From Iodobacter fluviatilis (GTDB lineage: Bacteria > Pseudomonadota > Gammaproteobacteria > Burkholderiales > Chitinibacteraceae), in the NCBI RefSeq assembly GCF_900451195.1, contig NZ_UGHR01000001.1, positions 1,612,001 through 1,676,000 on the forward strand: a DNA stretch of 64,000 bases, given 5' to 3'. The notes under the pieces were generated by a model. It was given only the letters and a program-made list of their open reading frames with translations, was not told the origin of the DNA and ran no database searches. This document shows positions 10,244-18,817 of the stretch, piece by piece; positions within the stretch are counted from its first letter, which is position 1, and every line of letters starts with the position of its first letter. The translations under genes were made by a program, and so were the position numbers.

Positions 10244-11128
10244 ATGAGCGTTTTAGTAAATAAAGACACCAAAGTATTGGTGCAAGGTTTCACCGGTAAG
10301 AACGGTACATTCCACGCAGAACAAGCACTGAAGTGCGGTACTAAGGTGGTTGGCGGTGTAACACCAGGTAAAGGCGGCTCACGTCACCTTGATCTGCCTG
10401 TGTTCAACACCATGAAAGATGCAATGCGCGAAACGCAAGCAGATGCATCGGTGATCTACGTGCCGGCACCATTTGCTAAAGATTCGATTCTGGAAGCGAT
10501 TGATTCAGGCGTACAGCTGATTGTATGTATCACCGAAGGCGTGCCAACACTGGATATGCTGTATGTGAAAAAAGCGGTTGATGAAGCCGGCATCCGCCTG
10601 ATCGGCCCTAACTGCCCAGGTATTATCACTCCGGGCGAATGCAAGATCGGCATTATGCCTTGGCACATCCATCAGCCAGGCCGCATCGGTATTGTAAGCC
10701 GCTCTGGTACGTTGACTTACGAAGCTGTTGCGCAAACTACAGCTTTGGGTCTGGGCCAATCGACATGTATCGGTATCGGTGGCGATCCAATCCCGGGTCT
10801 CTCCCATATCGATGCACTGCGCTTATTCCAAGATGATCCGGATACCGACGCCATCATCATGATCGGTGAAATCGGTGGCTCGGCTGAAGAAGAAGCGGCA
10901 GAATTTGCTCAGTCCTACGTGACGAAGCCAGTGGTTGGCTATATCGCGGGTGTAACCGCGCCTAAGGGCAAACGCATGGGCCACGCGGGTGCGATTATCT
11001 CTGGCGGTAAAGGCACTGCAGAAGAAAAATTCGCAGCGTTTGAGCGTGCAGGCATTGCCTACACACGCAGCCCGGCAGAATTGGGCTCGACAATGCTTGA
11101 ACTGCTGAAATCTAAAGGTATGATTTAA
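10244..11128 (+). CDS. sucD: Succinyl-CoA synthetase alpha subunit
   Basis: SucD (294 aa) binds CoA and carries the phosphohistidine intermediate. The N-terminal CoA-binding fold is seen as [18 protein letters not shown], followed by [16 protein letters not shown] and [10 protein letters not shown]. The active-site histidine is in [17 protein letters not shown] near residue 246. Length and motif order match the E. coli-type subunit. An AAAGGA site precedes ATG 10244. It is the last gene of the cluster, since a strong terminator follows. Confidence 0.97.
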   Translation: MSVLVNKDTKVLVQGFTGKNGTFHAEQALKCGTKVVGGVTPGKGGSRHLDLPVFNTMKDAMRETQADASVIYVPAPFAKDSILEAIDSGVQLIVCITEGVPTLDMLYVKKAVDEAGIRLIGPNCPGIITPGECKIGIMPWHIHQPGRIGIVSRSGTLTYEAVAQTTALGLGQSTCIGIGGDPIPGLSHIDALRLFQDDPDTDAIIMIGEIGGSAEEEAAEFAQSYVTKPVVGYIAGVTAPKGKRMGHAGAIISGGKGTAEEKFAAFERAGIAYTRSPAELGSTMLELLKSKGMI

Positions 11129-11151
11129 TTCTCTTTTTGAATTAAACACCT

Positions 11152-11185
11152 AAAAAACCCCGGAAGAAATTCCGGGGTTTTTTTA
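11152..11185 (+). terminator. Rho-independent terminator after sucD
   Basis: ACCCCGGA (11157-11164) pairs with TCCGGGGT (11171-11178), extended by A/T pairs on both sides, and is followed by a run of T. It ends the TCA-cycle operon; the flanking A run would allow weak function on the other strand too. Confidence 0.9.
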
Positions 11186-11262
11186 TTGGGCGTAAGACAC
11201 GGCGAGCCGGTTTTTAATGATCTAGTCTGGTATTAGTTCGGGTTTGCTTAGGAGCACAGAGC

Positions 11263-11997
11263 ATGCGATTCAGGCTTGGGGTTTGTTTATGCGTATGGTT
11301 TTTTTGCTGCTCTGCGCTTTGGGCGGAAGAAGTGACTATTTTTGCCAGCGATGATTACCGGCCTGTCACTTTTCGCAATGATCAGGGACAGGAAGATGGA
11401 ATTGGCTATACCGTGATTAAGCATTACGAACAATTAAGTGGTAATAAAGTCATCTTAGATATGGCCTCCTGGAAACGGTCCTATCTGCTGGCAGAAAAAG
11501 GTAAGGGAGGCATTATTGGCCTGTCTAAAACCAAAGCAAGGCTGGAGATTTTTGATTATTCCGAGCCCTTTTATGAATCTATTGTGGGGCTGGTGGTAAA
11601 AAAGGGGAAAGAGTTTCCTTTTAACTCGGTGGCCGATTTGAAAGGAAAAATAATCAGCGTAACCAATACGGCTAGTTACGGCGAAGAATTTGATCATGCG
11701 CTTGCAACAAAACTGTTTCAGGTCGATGTGAATTACACATCCGACGTGCGCTTAAAAAAACTGCTTTATGACCGGGTGGATTGTGCTGTAGTAAATAACG
11801 CAGAAAATAGCTTGGATTCTATGCTAAAAAAAGATCCTGAATTACTGGCTAAGCGCGATCAGTTTGTCTATCTGAGTAAGCCGCTGGTACGTGATCCTAT
11901 TCATTTGGCCTTTCATAAATCAATGAAGATGCAGGCATTTTTAACTGAGTTTAATCGTGCAATTAAGGATGCAAAGCAAAAAGGAATGATTCCTTAA
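11263..11997 (+). CDS. Periplasmic solute-binding protein (SBP_bac_3 family), copy 1
   Basis: This 244-aa exported protein resembles the amino-acid-binding (family 3) solute-binding proteins. It has an N-terminal signal peptide ending near ALWA-EE, then the bilobed fold: SWKRSYLLAEKGKGG, GLSKTKARLEIFDYSEP and VADLKGKIISVTN are typical. The ligand is not known. No permease or ATPase gene is near, and a close paralogue follows at 12064; two more lie at 27379 and 36432. TAGGAG lies before ATG 11263. It could deliver a solute to a transporter encoded elsewhere, or act as a sensor input; the sequence does not decide. Confidence 0.8.
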   Translation: MRFRLGVCLCVWFFCCSALWAEEVTIFASDDYRPVTFRNDQGQEDGIGYTVIKHYEQLSGNKVILDMASWKRSYLLAEKGKGGIIGLSKTKARLEIFDYSEPFYESIVGLVVKKGKEFPFNSVADLKGKIISVTNTASYGEEFDHALATKLFQVDVNYTSDVRLKKLLYDRVDCAVVNNAENSLDSMLKKDPELLAKRDQFVYLSKPLVRDPIHLAFHKSMKMQAFLTEFNRAIKDAKQKGMIP

Positions 11998-12063
11998 TCA
12001 CTGGCTTGCTATCAATTTGAAACAGTATCCCGGATTGCAATGGTCTTTGCATGAGGTATGGGC

Positions 12064-12804
12064 ATGAAATATTCAATTCCAATTTTGTGCATGGCTCTGA
12101 TTGCATCCGTATGTGCAGCAGTGGAGCTTACTATTTTTGCCAATGAGGAATACCGGCCGGTTAGCTACAAAGATCAGCATGGCATGGCTTCTGGTGTGGC
12201 ATCTGAAGTTATTAAACGGCATGAATTGCGTACGGGTGACAAAATTAAACTTGAAATGAGCTCATGGCGGCGTGCTTATGAGCTGGCATTAAAGGGGCAG
12301 GGGGGGATTATCGGGCTGTCAAAAACCAAAGAGCGTTTATCTCTGTTTGATTATTCAGAGCCTGTTTATGATGTGATTGTGACTGTGGTCGTTAAAAAAG
12401 GAAAAGAATTCCCTTTTCGATCCGTTCATGATTTAAAAGGCAAGCTGGTCGGGATGACCAATGGGGCCAGTTATGGTGCAGAGTTTAACGCAGCCCTAGA
12501 GGCGCACCTTTTTACTGCTGATTTTAATTACCTGTCAGCGGCCAGGTTTAAAAAATTACTCCATGACCGTGTAGATTGTGTGGTGTTTGGGGGCGGACAG
12601 CAGGGGCTGCAGCAAGCGCTGAGTTCAGACCCTGAGCTGCTGGCTAATCAGGATCAGTTTGTTATATTAGAGCACCCCTTGATTTATGATCCCGTTTACC
12701 TTGGTTTTCATAAGTCTATGAATATGAAATCTTTTATCAATACGTTTAATAAAACAATTAAAGAGGCTAAATACACGGGTATCTTGCCTAAGACTAAAAA
12801 TTAG
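12064..12804 (+). CDS. Periplasmic solute-binding protein (SBP_bac_3 family), copy 2
   Basis: This close relative of the preceding gene, about 246 aa, has a signal peptide (MKYSIPILCMALIASVCAA) and the same core SWRRAYELALKGQGG, GLSKTKERLSLFDYSEP and HDLKGKLVGMTNGASYG. The two genes lie head to tail, 66 bases apart, which suggests a tandem duplication that has since diverged. I prefer the ATG at 12064, which has GAGG at a good distance; ATG 12058 is the alternative. As with copy 1, no ABC permease is nearby and the ligand is unknown. Confidence 0.8.
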   Translation: MKYSIPILCMALIASVCAAVELTIFANEEYRPVSYKDQHGMASGVASEVIKRHELRTGDKIKLEMSSWRRAYELALKGQGGIIGLSKTKERLSLFDYSEPVYDVIVTVVVKKGKEFPFRSVHDLKGKLVGMTNGASYGAEFNAALEAHLFTADFNYLSAARFKKLLHDRVDCVVFGGGQQGLQQALSSDPELLANQDQFVILEHPLIYDPVYLGFHKSMNMKSFINTFNKTIKEAKYTGILPKTKN

Positions 12805-12841
12805 GCCGTTGTTTTAAAAGTGTATTCAGCCCCGAGCACGT

Positions 12842-13264
12842 TTATTCTTCGCCCGGTACGTGCTGAGCAAAGACTTCGGCTTCTGTCATATTGTGGGTTG
12901 CATTAGAAAAATCGTAAAAAGCAGGTTTTTTATCAATAAAAATCTGGTGATCAAAAATAAAGTCGTCCTGTTGCTCAAATAAGCCAGCAGAAACAATATA
13001 TTGTTGCGCTTCTTTTAAGAAATAAAATAAATGGCTGCCGCATTGTTTGCAAAAGCCACGCTCAGCCCACTCAGAAGAGTCATAGCGGCTGATCATATCC
13101 TCTGCTGAAAACGTGACATCTGTGCCGCAGTCTGTGGCCAGAAACGGGCCTCCGGTCCATTTTCTGCACATATTGCAATGACAAGCCCCAATTTTATGGC
13201 TTCTTGCCTTTGCACTCAATTGCACTGCACCGCATAAACATGCACCTTTATATTCCTGAGTCAT
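12842..13264 (-). CDS. GFA-family zinc-binding protein (glutathione-dependent formaldehyde-activating-like)
   Basis: This small (140 aa) protein has the GFA (DUF636) fold. The zinc-ligand cysteines are visible as CLCGAVQL, CHCNMCRKWTGG and FCKQCGSHLFY, in the order usual for the family. Family members include Gfa of Paracoccus and many uncharacterised proteins, so formaldehyde activation should not be assumed. The ATG at 13264 has AAGAG upstream on the minus strand; an in-frame ATG at 13270 would add two residues. It is convergent with the solute-binding genes and divergent from the exporter at 13443. Confidence 0.82.
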   Translation of the reverse strand: MTQEYKGACLCGAVQLSAKARSHKIGACHCNMCRKWTGGPFLATDCGTDVTFSAEDMISRYDSSEWAERGFCKQCGSHLFYFLKEAQQYIVSAGLFEQQDDFIFDHQIFIDKKPAFYDFSNATHNMTEAEVFAQHVPGEE

Positions 13265-13442
13265 GATCATCTCTTAAGTAGGTTCAGAGCACAGATCTTA
13301 TCGGATTCCGTTAATAATACGTATGAATTTGGCATGATGTAAATGAGGTCTGTTTTGCTAAAGGGTATGACCGTGTAATTCGCAATAGCCAGCAGTGATC
13401 AATCGTTGTTAGTCTTGGTGCTATTGATAAGGAGGATTTGTT

Positions 13443-14330
13443 TTGACGCAACAGCAACGTGCTTATGCCTATGGTTTATCTGCCGTATTGGCGTGGTCTA
13501 CTGTGGCCACTGCATTTAAATTGAGCCTCGCTCATTTAAGCCCGGCGCAATTACTCCTGTATGCCAGTGCAGCATCATTGCTGGCTTTATTGTCTATTTT
13601 AATTTACCAGGGGCGCTTACATGAAGTGTGGCCTGCTTTTCGTAAAAACTGGCGCGTTTCATTATTATTTGGCGCAATTAATCCTTTTGCATATTATCTT
13701 ATTTTATTTAAAGCCTATGATTTATTGCCAGCGCAAGAAGCTCAGGCCATTAATTATACATGGGCATTAACGATGACTTTGCTGGCGGTGCCTCTTTTAA
13801 AACAGCCATTAAAACGAAATGATCTCCTAGCCGCCTTGCTTTGCTACTTTGGTGTATTACTTATCGCAACCAGGGGAGATTTGTTTCATTTGAATTTTTC
13901 TAATTTAAATGGTTTGGGTCTGGCATTAATTTCTACTCTGCTATGGGCTGCGTATTGGATATTAAATACGAAAGATCAAAGAGAGCCAGTGCTGGGGTTA
14001 ACCCTTAATTTTGCTGTTTCTTTGCCGCTTTCTCTTTTATGGTGTCTTTTTCATGGAGAGCTGGTCAGTGTTAGCTGGCAGGGTATTGCCGGAGCCATTT
14101 ATGTGGGCGCTTTTGAGATGGGATTTACTTTTGTATTGTGGTTATTTGCTATGAAGCTGAGCCAAAGTACAGCCAAGATTGCAAATCTTATCTTTTTATC
14201 TCCTATTATTTCTTTATTTTTTATTTGGCTGTTTATCGGCGAAACTATTCAAACTTCCACTTTACTGGGCCTAGGGTTTATTTTGCTCGGTTTATTAACG
14301 CAAAAATTTCAGGGTGCAAGGCTCTGTTGA
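13443..14330 (+). CDS. DMT-superfamily (EamA) transporter
   Basis: This is a 295-aa inner-membrane protein with about ten hydrophobic helices in two EamA repeats, the layout of drug/metabolite exporters such as RhaT/EamA. Features include VLAWSTVATAFKLSL in the first helix and GLALISTLLWAAYWILN at the start of the second half. The start appears to be TTG at 13443, with AAGGAGG directly upstream (about 13430); no ATG is well placed. The substrate cannot be read from sequence. It stands alone, with a long AT-rich gap after it. Confidence 0.82.
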   Translation: MTQQQRAYAYGLSAVLAWSTVATAFKLSLAHLSPAQLLLYASAASLLALLSILIYQGRLHEVWPAFRKNWRVSLLFGAINPFAYYLILFKAYDLLPAQEAQAINYTWALTMTLLAVPLLKQPLKRNDLLAALLCYFGVLLIATRGDLFHLNFSNLNGLGLALISTLLWAAYWILNTKDQREPVLGLTLNFAVSLPLSLLWCLFHGELVSVSWQGIAGAIYVGAFEMGFTFVLWLFAMKLSQSTAKIANLIFLSPIISLFFIWLFIGETIQTSTLLGLGFILLGLLTQKFQGARLC

Positions 14331-15093
14331 TGTCCATAGTCCGGCATAGCGTTTTCTGAATCAAACGTCAGCAGCCTCATGTGTGCTTTTACGGGCAGAG
14401 TATTCGTTTTCATGATCGTAGCAGGGTGAATAGGTGCTGGTTACTCATACCTTGCTCGCTTTGCCTAGCGCCCCGGTGCTGCATTTGCTGTAAAAAAATA
14501 TTTTTTAAGCACTCAATGTGTGTCTTTTGTATCTTATGGGCAGGGTGATTAAGATTTTTTTATGGGCAGGTGGCCAATAAGGGGGATTTTCTTGAGGGTT
14601 TATAGATTATTTAGCGATATAGCTTAGGCTGTATCGCTATTTTTTTGTGTGTTGCTTTTGTGATGATAAATTTAAATTGGTACTTATCAATTATATTTGA
14701 TTTTATTTACTCCAATGACGTATGAATTTTTATTGAGTTTTACTGATTATTTTGTGTGATTAATATCACATTGATTTTATGCGTATTTAAAGATAATCCA
14801 TTTTTTATTTTGGTTTTTCTATTATTTAGCTTGTTTTTGAATATTAGTAAATGATTATTTATAATTTTTACTGGTATTGTTGATTAATTGTTTTTTAGTT
14901 TTTAAGCAAGGCAAGGTCTTTGTTTTTGTTTTTTTGTAGTGTGTATAGGGTAATTATTAATTTTTTAGTTTGTTGGCCTTTTGCTATATTGGCCGCCATG
15001 TTTTTAATAGCGTTGACTGTAGTTTACATGCTCAGTAATTGTTTGCTTTGGATTGATTTTATTTTATTTAAATGAATTGATGCGGAGTAAGGG
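14331..15093. other. AT-rich gene-free stretch upstream of the EPS operon
   Basis: I see no convincing gene here. The left part has ordinary composition; from about 14640 it becomes strongly AT-rich with many T runs. It holds one terminator-like hairpin (14612-14646) and two TTGGCC copies 16 bases apart (14973 and 14989). A 25-codon hydrophobic frame at 14998-15075 lacks a ribosome site. The EPS promoter probably lies in this region. Its AT-richness is of the kind silenced by H-NS-like proteins, which is an inference. Confidence 0.6.
14612..14646 (+). terminator. Terminator-like hairpin in the AT-rich gap
   Basis: TAGCGATAT (14612-14620) pairs with GTATCGCTA (14631-14639), with one G-T wobble, and is followed by about seven T. 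It lies roughly 280 bases after the DMT transporter stop, so it either ends that transcript's long 3' tail or a small RNA made in the gap. Confidence 0.6.
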
Positions 15094-15132
15094 ATGACGT
15101 CAAGAATTTATATATCTAATATGCTGGAATAA
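15094..15132 (+). CDS. Candidate 12-residue leader peptide before the EPS operon
   Basis: A short frame MTSRIYISNMLE begins at ATG 15094 with GGAG six bases upstream, and stops five bases before the first EPS gene. That gene's own ATG has no visible ribosome site, so translation of this peptide could feed ribosomes into it. No homologue is recognised, and such short frames arise easily by chance, so this is a proposal only. Confidence 0.3.
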   Translation: MTSRIYISNMLE

Positions 15133-15137
15133 ATGTC

Positions 15138-16052
15138 ATGGTTCGTACCGCGCTTATTTTGCCTGTTCGTAATGCCGGGCCTTATTTAGATCAGTTATTA
15201 CCTGCATTGGCTGCGCAATCACTAAAAGTGGATGAGTGGCTTGTTGTTGATAGTGAATCTTCTGATGGTTCGGCCGCCCGGTTTGCTGCTGCGGGAGCTG
15301 TGGTGAAAATAATTGATGCAAAAAATTTTAATCACGGCGGTACACGTGAATGGGCGCGTCAGCAAATTAAAGCCGATATTGTGATTTACATGACCCAGGA
15401 TGCTATTCCGGCTAATCCGCAGGCATTGCAAAATTTGCGGGATGCTATTCTGGCCAATGACGCCATTGCTGCAGCATATGGTCGCCAATTGCCCCGCTCA
15501 GGCGCAGGTGTTTTGGAGGGGCATTCCCGTAGCTTTAATTATCCGGAGCAAAGCCGGACCAAGCACTTAAGTGATGCGCCTGAATTAGGGATTAAAACGT
15601 GTTTTAGTTCAGATTCCTTTGCTGCATATCGCAATACGGCGCTGGATGCCGTTGGTGGCTTTCCTGCAGACATTATTGGCACTGAAGACGCTTATGTGGC
15701 GGGAAAAATGCTATTACAGAACTGGTGTATTCGTTATGAGGCCTCTGCCGAGGTCTTCCATTCCCACCACTACACCTTAATGCAGGAATTTCGGCGCTAT
15801 TTTGATATTGGCGTTTTTTATGGCCGCGAATCATGGATAGGCGATCTGTTTGGCAAAGCGGGCAGTGAAGGGCGGCGTTTTCTTGCTTCAGAGCTGCAGG
15901 CTTTATCCCGTGCCGGGCAACGCTGGCGTCATCCTGAAGTGATGCTCCGTGTGGCGTGCAAGCTGGCGGGGTATCGCTTAGGGCATCTGGAAAAATATCT
16001 GCCCCGTTTTGTAAAACGCCACATTGGCATGTTTGCGGCTTACTGGAAATAA
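15138..16052 (+). CDS. Family 2 glycosyltransferase
   Basis: This 304-aa GT-A-fold glycosyltransferase is the first gene of the exopolysaccharide operon. It opens with the GT2 nucleotide-binding pattern (ALILPVRNAGPYLDQLL, VVDSESSDGSA) and has YMTQDAIP as the probable metal-binding DxD-like site and GTEDAYVAGKMLL as the acceptor-side ED motif. The later part, with the HHYTLMQEFRRYFDIGVFYGR segment, resembles rhamnosyltransferase-type enzymes, but donor and acceptor are not known. No transmembrane helix is seen, so it probably acts at the inner face of the membrane. The OPX lipoprotein gene starts six bases later. Confidence 0.85.
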   Translation: MVRTALILPVRNAGPYLDQLLPALAAQSLKVDEWLVVDSESSDGSAARFAAAGAVVKIIDAKNFNHGGTREWARQQIKADIVIYMTQDAIPANPQALQNLRDAILANDAIAAAYGRQLPRSGAGVLEGHSRSFNYPEQSRTKHLSDAPELGIKTCFSSDSFAAYRNTALDAVGGFPADIIGTEDAYVAGKMLLQNWCIRYEASAEVFHSHHYTLMQEFRRYFDIGVFYGRESWIGDLFGKAGSEGRRFLASELQALSRAGQRWRHPEVMLRVACKLAGYRLGHLEKYLPRFVKRHIGMFAAYWK

Positions 16053-16058
16053 CGACCG

Positions 16059-16832
16059 ATGAAAAATAGCGCTGTACTTTGCCTGCTGATATCTTGCCTG
16101 AGCGCTTGTTCCACGCCTAGCAGCCTGCTGTTGCCTGAGCAAAGCGTGCTGGATGAGCGCCGGATTGAGTTACATGACATCAGCCAATTACCTGCGCCAA
16201 TGACCCGAATTATGAATGGGGATACCCTCAGAATTGTGAGGGATGCGCAAACGCCTGCTGAAAAAGATGAAATGGTTTTATTTTTTATCCGGCCAGATGG
16301 CTCATTTTCTTATCCTTTTGTGGGCTTAATTCAAGCCGCACAACGCAGCCCTGAGGATGTAGCTGCAGAGATCAGCGAAAAACTGGCTGCAATTTATCGC
16401 TATCCGAAAGTCACCGTAAATATCGCGATTGCTCCGGGAAATCGCGTGTTTGTTGGCGGAGCGGTGCGCAATCCTTCTGCTTTTGAATTAACTGCTGCCG
16501 CGAGTATTGAGCAGGCCATTATTGGTGCAGGCGGTGTTTTGCCCTCCGCAGACAGCGAGCATATTGCTTTACTCAGGATGGATGCTGCGGGTCTTTACCA
16601 GGTTTATTTCACTGATTTCAGCCAGTTTTTACAGGCAAAGCCTCAGCGCCGTGGCGTGATACTACAAAGAGGAGATATCGTTTTTGTGCCTAAATCTGCA
16701 CTGGGCAATGCGATTGAGGGCGTGGATTTATATTTCAATCAGTTAATTCCTTTTTCTAAGGGAATTGGGATTGGGTTTAGCTACGATTTGAATAAAACCA
16801 CGGGCTCATCTACCACAGTGACGTTGCCATGA
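16059..16832 (+). CDS. Outer-membrane polysaccharide export lipoprotein (OPX/Wza-like)
   Basis: This 257-aa protein of the polysaccharide export (Wza/KpsD/EpsA) family forms the outer-membrane exit route for the polymer. A lipoprotein signal ends in LSAC with the modified cysteine at residue 17. The Poly_export domain is seen from about residue 50 (MNGDTLRIVRDAQTP) to the YRYPKVTVNI segment, followed by one SLBB-type domain (RVFVGGAVRNPSAFEL). It is shorter than E. coli Wza and lacks an obvious C-terminal membrane helix, as do many short OPX proteins. The stop overlaps the next start by four bases (ATGA). Confidence 0.88.
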   Translation: MKNSAVLCLLISCLSACSTPSSLLLPEQSVLDERRIELHDISQLPAPMTRIMNGDTLRIVRDAQTPAEKDEMVLFFIRPDGSFSYPFVGLIQAAQRSPEDVAAEISEKLAAIYRYPKVTVNIAIAPGNRVFVGGAVRNPSAFELTAAASIEQAIIGAGGVLPSADSEHIALLRMDAAGLYQVYFTDFSQFLQAKPQRRGVILQRGDIVFVPKSALGNAIEGVDLYFNQLIPFSKGIGIGFSYDLNKTTGSSTTVTLP

Positions 16833-18808
16833 TAGAAATTCGTACATTTCGGGATATTATCCGACTTTTTTTTATTTTTAAAAGAGAGTTTCGCTGGGCG
16901 CTGATTGCAACGGTTATTTTAATTGTGCTGGGGGCTTTTCTTTTGCCTTCTCGCTATGTTTCAGAATCCCGTTTACTTGTAAAGCCAGGCAGGGCAATGA
17001 GCACGGTACCTATTGAGTACAGTGACAGGCAAACGCTGCTTGCCCCAAGTACGCAGCGTGATCCAATTCTTGATGAAGAAAAAATGCTCACTGGCAGGCC
17101 GGTTATTCGGCAGGTGGCTGAGTATTACTTAAATGAAGTCAGTGATCATTCTGAAAAGAATGGCTGGAAACTGATTAAGTTTTATATAAAAAAAGGCGTG
17201 TCCGATATTCTTGACGGTGTGCGCTCTGTTTTAGTTTTTATCGGGCTTTCAGAAGCGCAAACGCCTTTGGATCGTTTGGCCAGTAAATTAGAAAAACAAT
17301 TTGTGGTTACGCATGAAGCGGGCTCATCGGTTATGGAAATCAGCTTTACATGGGATGATCCGCTGATTGCACAGCTTGTCGTTAATAAATGGATAGAGGT
17401 TTATCAGACAGAGCGTGGAAAAAAACTGGCTAATGATAGCCTCTATGGTTTTTATGAGCGGGAAAGCCAGCGTATTGCCGGACAAATTGCGGCTGATAAA
17501 GCGAAAATTGCAGAAAAATTAAAAGATATTGATGGCATGAGCAGCAAGGAAAAGCTGGAAAGCCTGAGTGATCGCATTAATAAGGTCGCTGCGCAGCGGG
17601 CGGAGGCCTATGCCCTGCAGCAGGGGCTGGCAAGCGGTATTCTGAGCGCGGGCCGCAATGCGGGCGATTTACCTCAGGAGGTGAGTAAAGAGCGTGAATT
17701 AAGTTTAAACCCCACTCAGCAGGATTTAAAACTTAAATTAAGCGGCCTGATCATTGAGCGCTTAGATAAATTAAAGAATTATCAGGATCAGGCTCCTCCA
17801 ATTCTGGAGCTCAATCGCAGTATCAGTGCGCTTAAAGAGCGTATTACCGAAGAAAAAGAAACGATTCAGCGCTCCGAAAATCGGGTTCCTAATGAATTAG
17901 TCACCATGCTTAAGCGCTCTGCATTGGAGCGGGATACTCGGGTGAGCGAATTAAAAGCGCAAATGATTGCTTATGACGGCGAGTTGGCTAAGCTTAAAAA
18001 TGAAAGACAGCGGATTTTAGCGATAGACCCGGCCTTATCAGATTTAGAGCGTGATTTATCTGTGGCAGAGAAAAATTACCGGCTTTATATAGATAGCCTT
18101 GAAAAAGCGCGTATTGACAGAGCATTAGATAATAGTCGGATTAGTAATATTGCCGTAATTGAGCAGGCTACTTTTTCACCTGCTCGGGTTTTTCCTAAAA
18201 GCTTAATGATGCTTTTAATGGCTTTGCCAGCGGGTTGTGCGGTAGGTATATTTGTTATTTATATCTGTTATTTATCTGATCAGCGTATTCATGATGGCGG
18301 CAGGGTAAAACATCATTTTGGCGTGCCATTATGGACTACGGTGATGGAGCAGAAAACGGGCGCTTCCGCGGCTGTATCTGCCTCTTTTGAAGCAAGTATT
18401 TACCGGCTGTACAGCCAGTTGCCATTAACTGTACTGAAAGAAAAAGGGCTGAATATTGGCATCACGTCTTCCCGGCACGGGGAAGGGGTAGGTTACCTGA
18501 TCGGCCAGTTTCAGCGCATTCTGAGCGAGCGCGGTATTCCAAATCGCCTTGCTGATGATGAATGTGCCCGCCCCGGTGAGATTGTTTTGATTGATGCATC
18601 GGCATTATTAAGTAATCAGGCGGCTTTTGTGCGGCTTAAACAGGCGGATTTAATTTTACTGGTGGTTGAGGCAAGGCAATCTACCGTGCCTGTAGTTGAA
18701 AACACCCTATCTATTTTGAATACGGCATTTAAAAAAGTAGACGGCATTATTATTAATCGCCGGCAGTTTGAGATTTCTTCCGGATTACTCAGCCGTATTT
18801 CTCGTTAA
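16829..18808 (+). CDS. Polysaccharide co-polymerase (Wzz/GNVR) fused to a degenerate tyrosine-kinase domain
   Basis: This 659-aa inner-membrane protein controls chain length or export with Wzy and the OPX protein. The order is: a first membrane helix (about 22-42), a Wzz domain, a long periplasmic coiled coil (about 200-430), a second helix (about 457-480), and a cytoplasmic domain of BY-kinase type. That domain appears inactive: where a Walker A lysine is expected the sequence reads ITSSRHGEGVGYLIGQF, without GK(S/T); the following VLIDASALL departs from the usual DxD-type Walker A' motif, and no C-terminal tyrosine cluster is seen. The family role is well known; loss of kinase activity is inferred from the missing residues. 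Confidence 0.85.
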   Translation: MIEIRTFRDIIRLFFIFKREFRWALIATVILIVLGAFLLPSRYVSESRLLVKPGRAMSTVPIEYSDRQTLLAPSTQRDPILDEEKMLTGRPVIRQVAEYYLNEVSDHSEKNGWKLIKFYIKKGVSDILDGVRSVLVFIGLSEAQTPLDRLASKLEKQFVVTHEAGSSVMEISFTWDDPLIAQLVVNKWIEVYQTERGKKLANDSLYGFYERESQRIAGQIAADKAKIAEKLKDIDGMSSKEKLESLSDRINKVAAQRAEAYALQQGLASGILSAGRNAGDLPQEVSKERELSLNPTQQDLKLKLSGLIIERLDKLKNYQDQAPPILELNRSISALKERITEEKETIQRSENRVPNELVTMLKRSALERDTRVSELKAQMIAYDGELAKLKNERQRILAIDPALSDLERDLSVAEKNYRLYIDSLEKARIDRALDNSRISNIAVIEQATFSPARVFPKSLMMLLMALPAGCAVGIFVIYICYLSDQRIHDGGRVKHHFGVPLWTTVMEQKTGASAAVSASFEASIYRLYSQLPLTVLKEKGLNIGITSSRHGEGVGYLIGQFQRILSERGIPNRLADDECARPGEIVLIDASALLSNQAAFVRLKQADLILLVVEARQSTVPVVENTLSILNTAFKKVDGIIINRRQFEISSGLLSRISR

Positions 18809-18817
18809 GAGGGCTTT

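Noticed and set aside
14998..15075. 25-codon hydrophobic frame starting MFLIALTVVYML in the AT-rich gap
   Set aside because: It has no ribosome site and lies in strongly AT-rich sequence where short hydrophobic frames are expected by chance.
14940..15137. JUMPstart/ops element for RfaH at the EPS operon
   Set aside because: I looked for GGCGGTAG-like sequence upstream of the first gene and did not find it.
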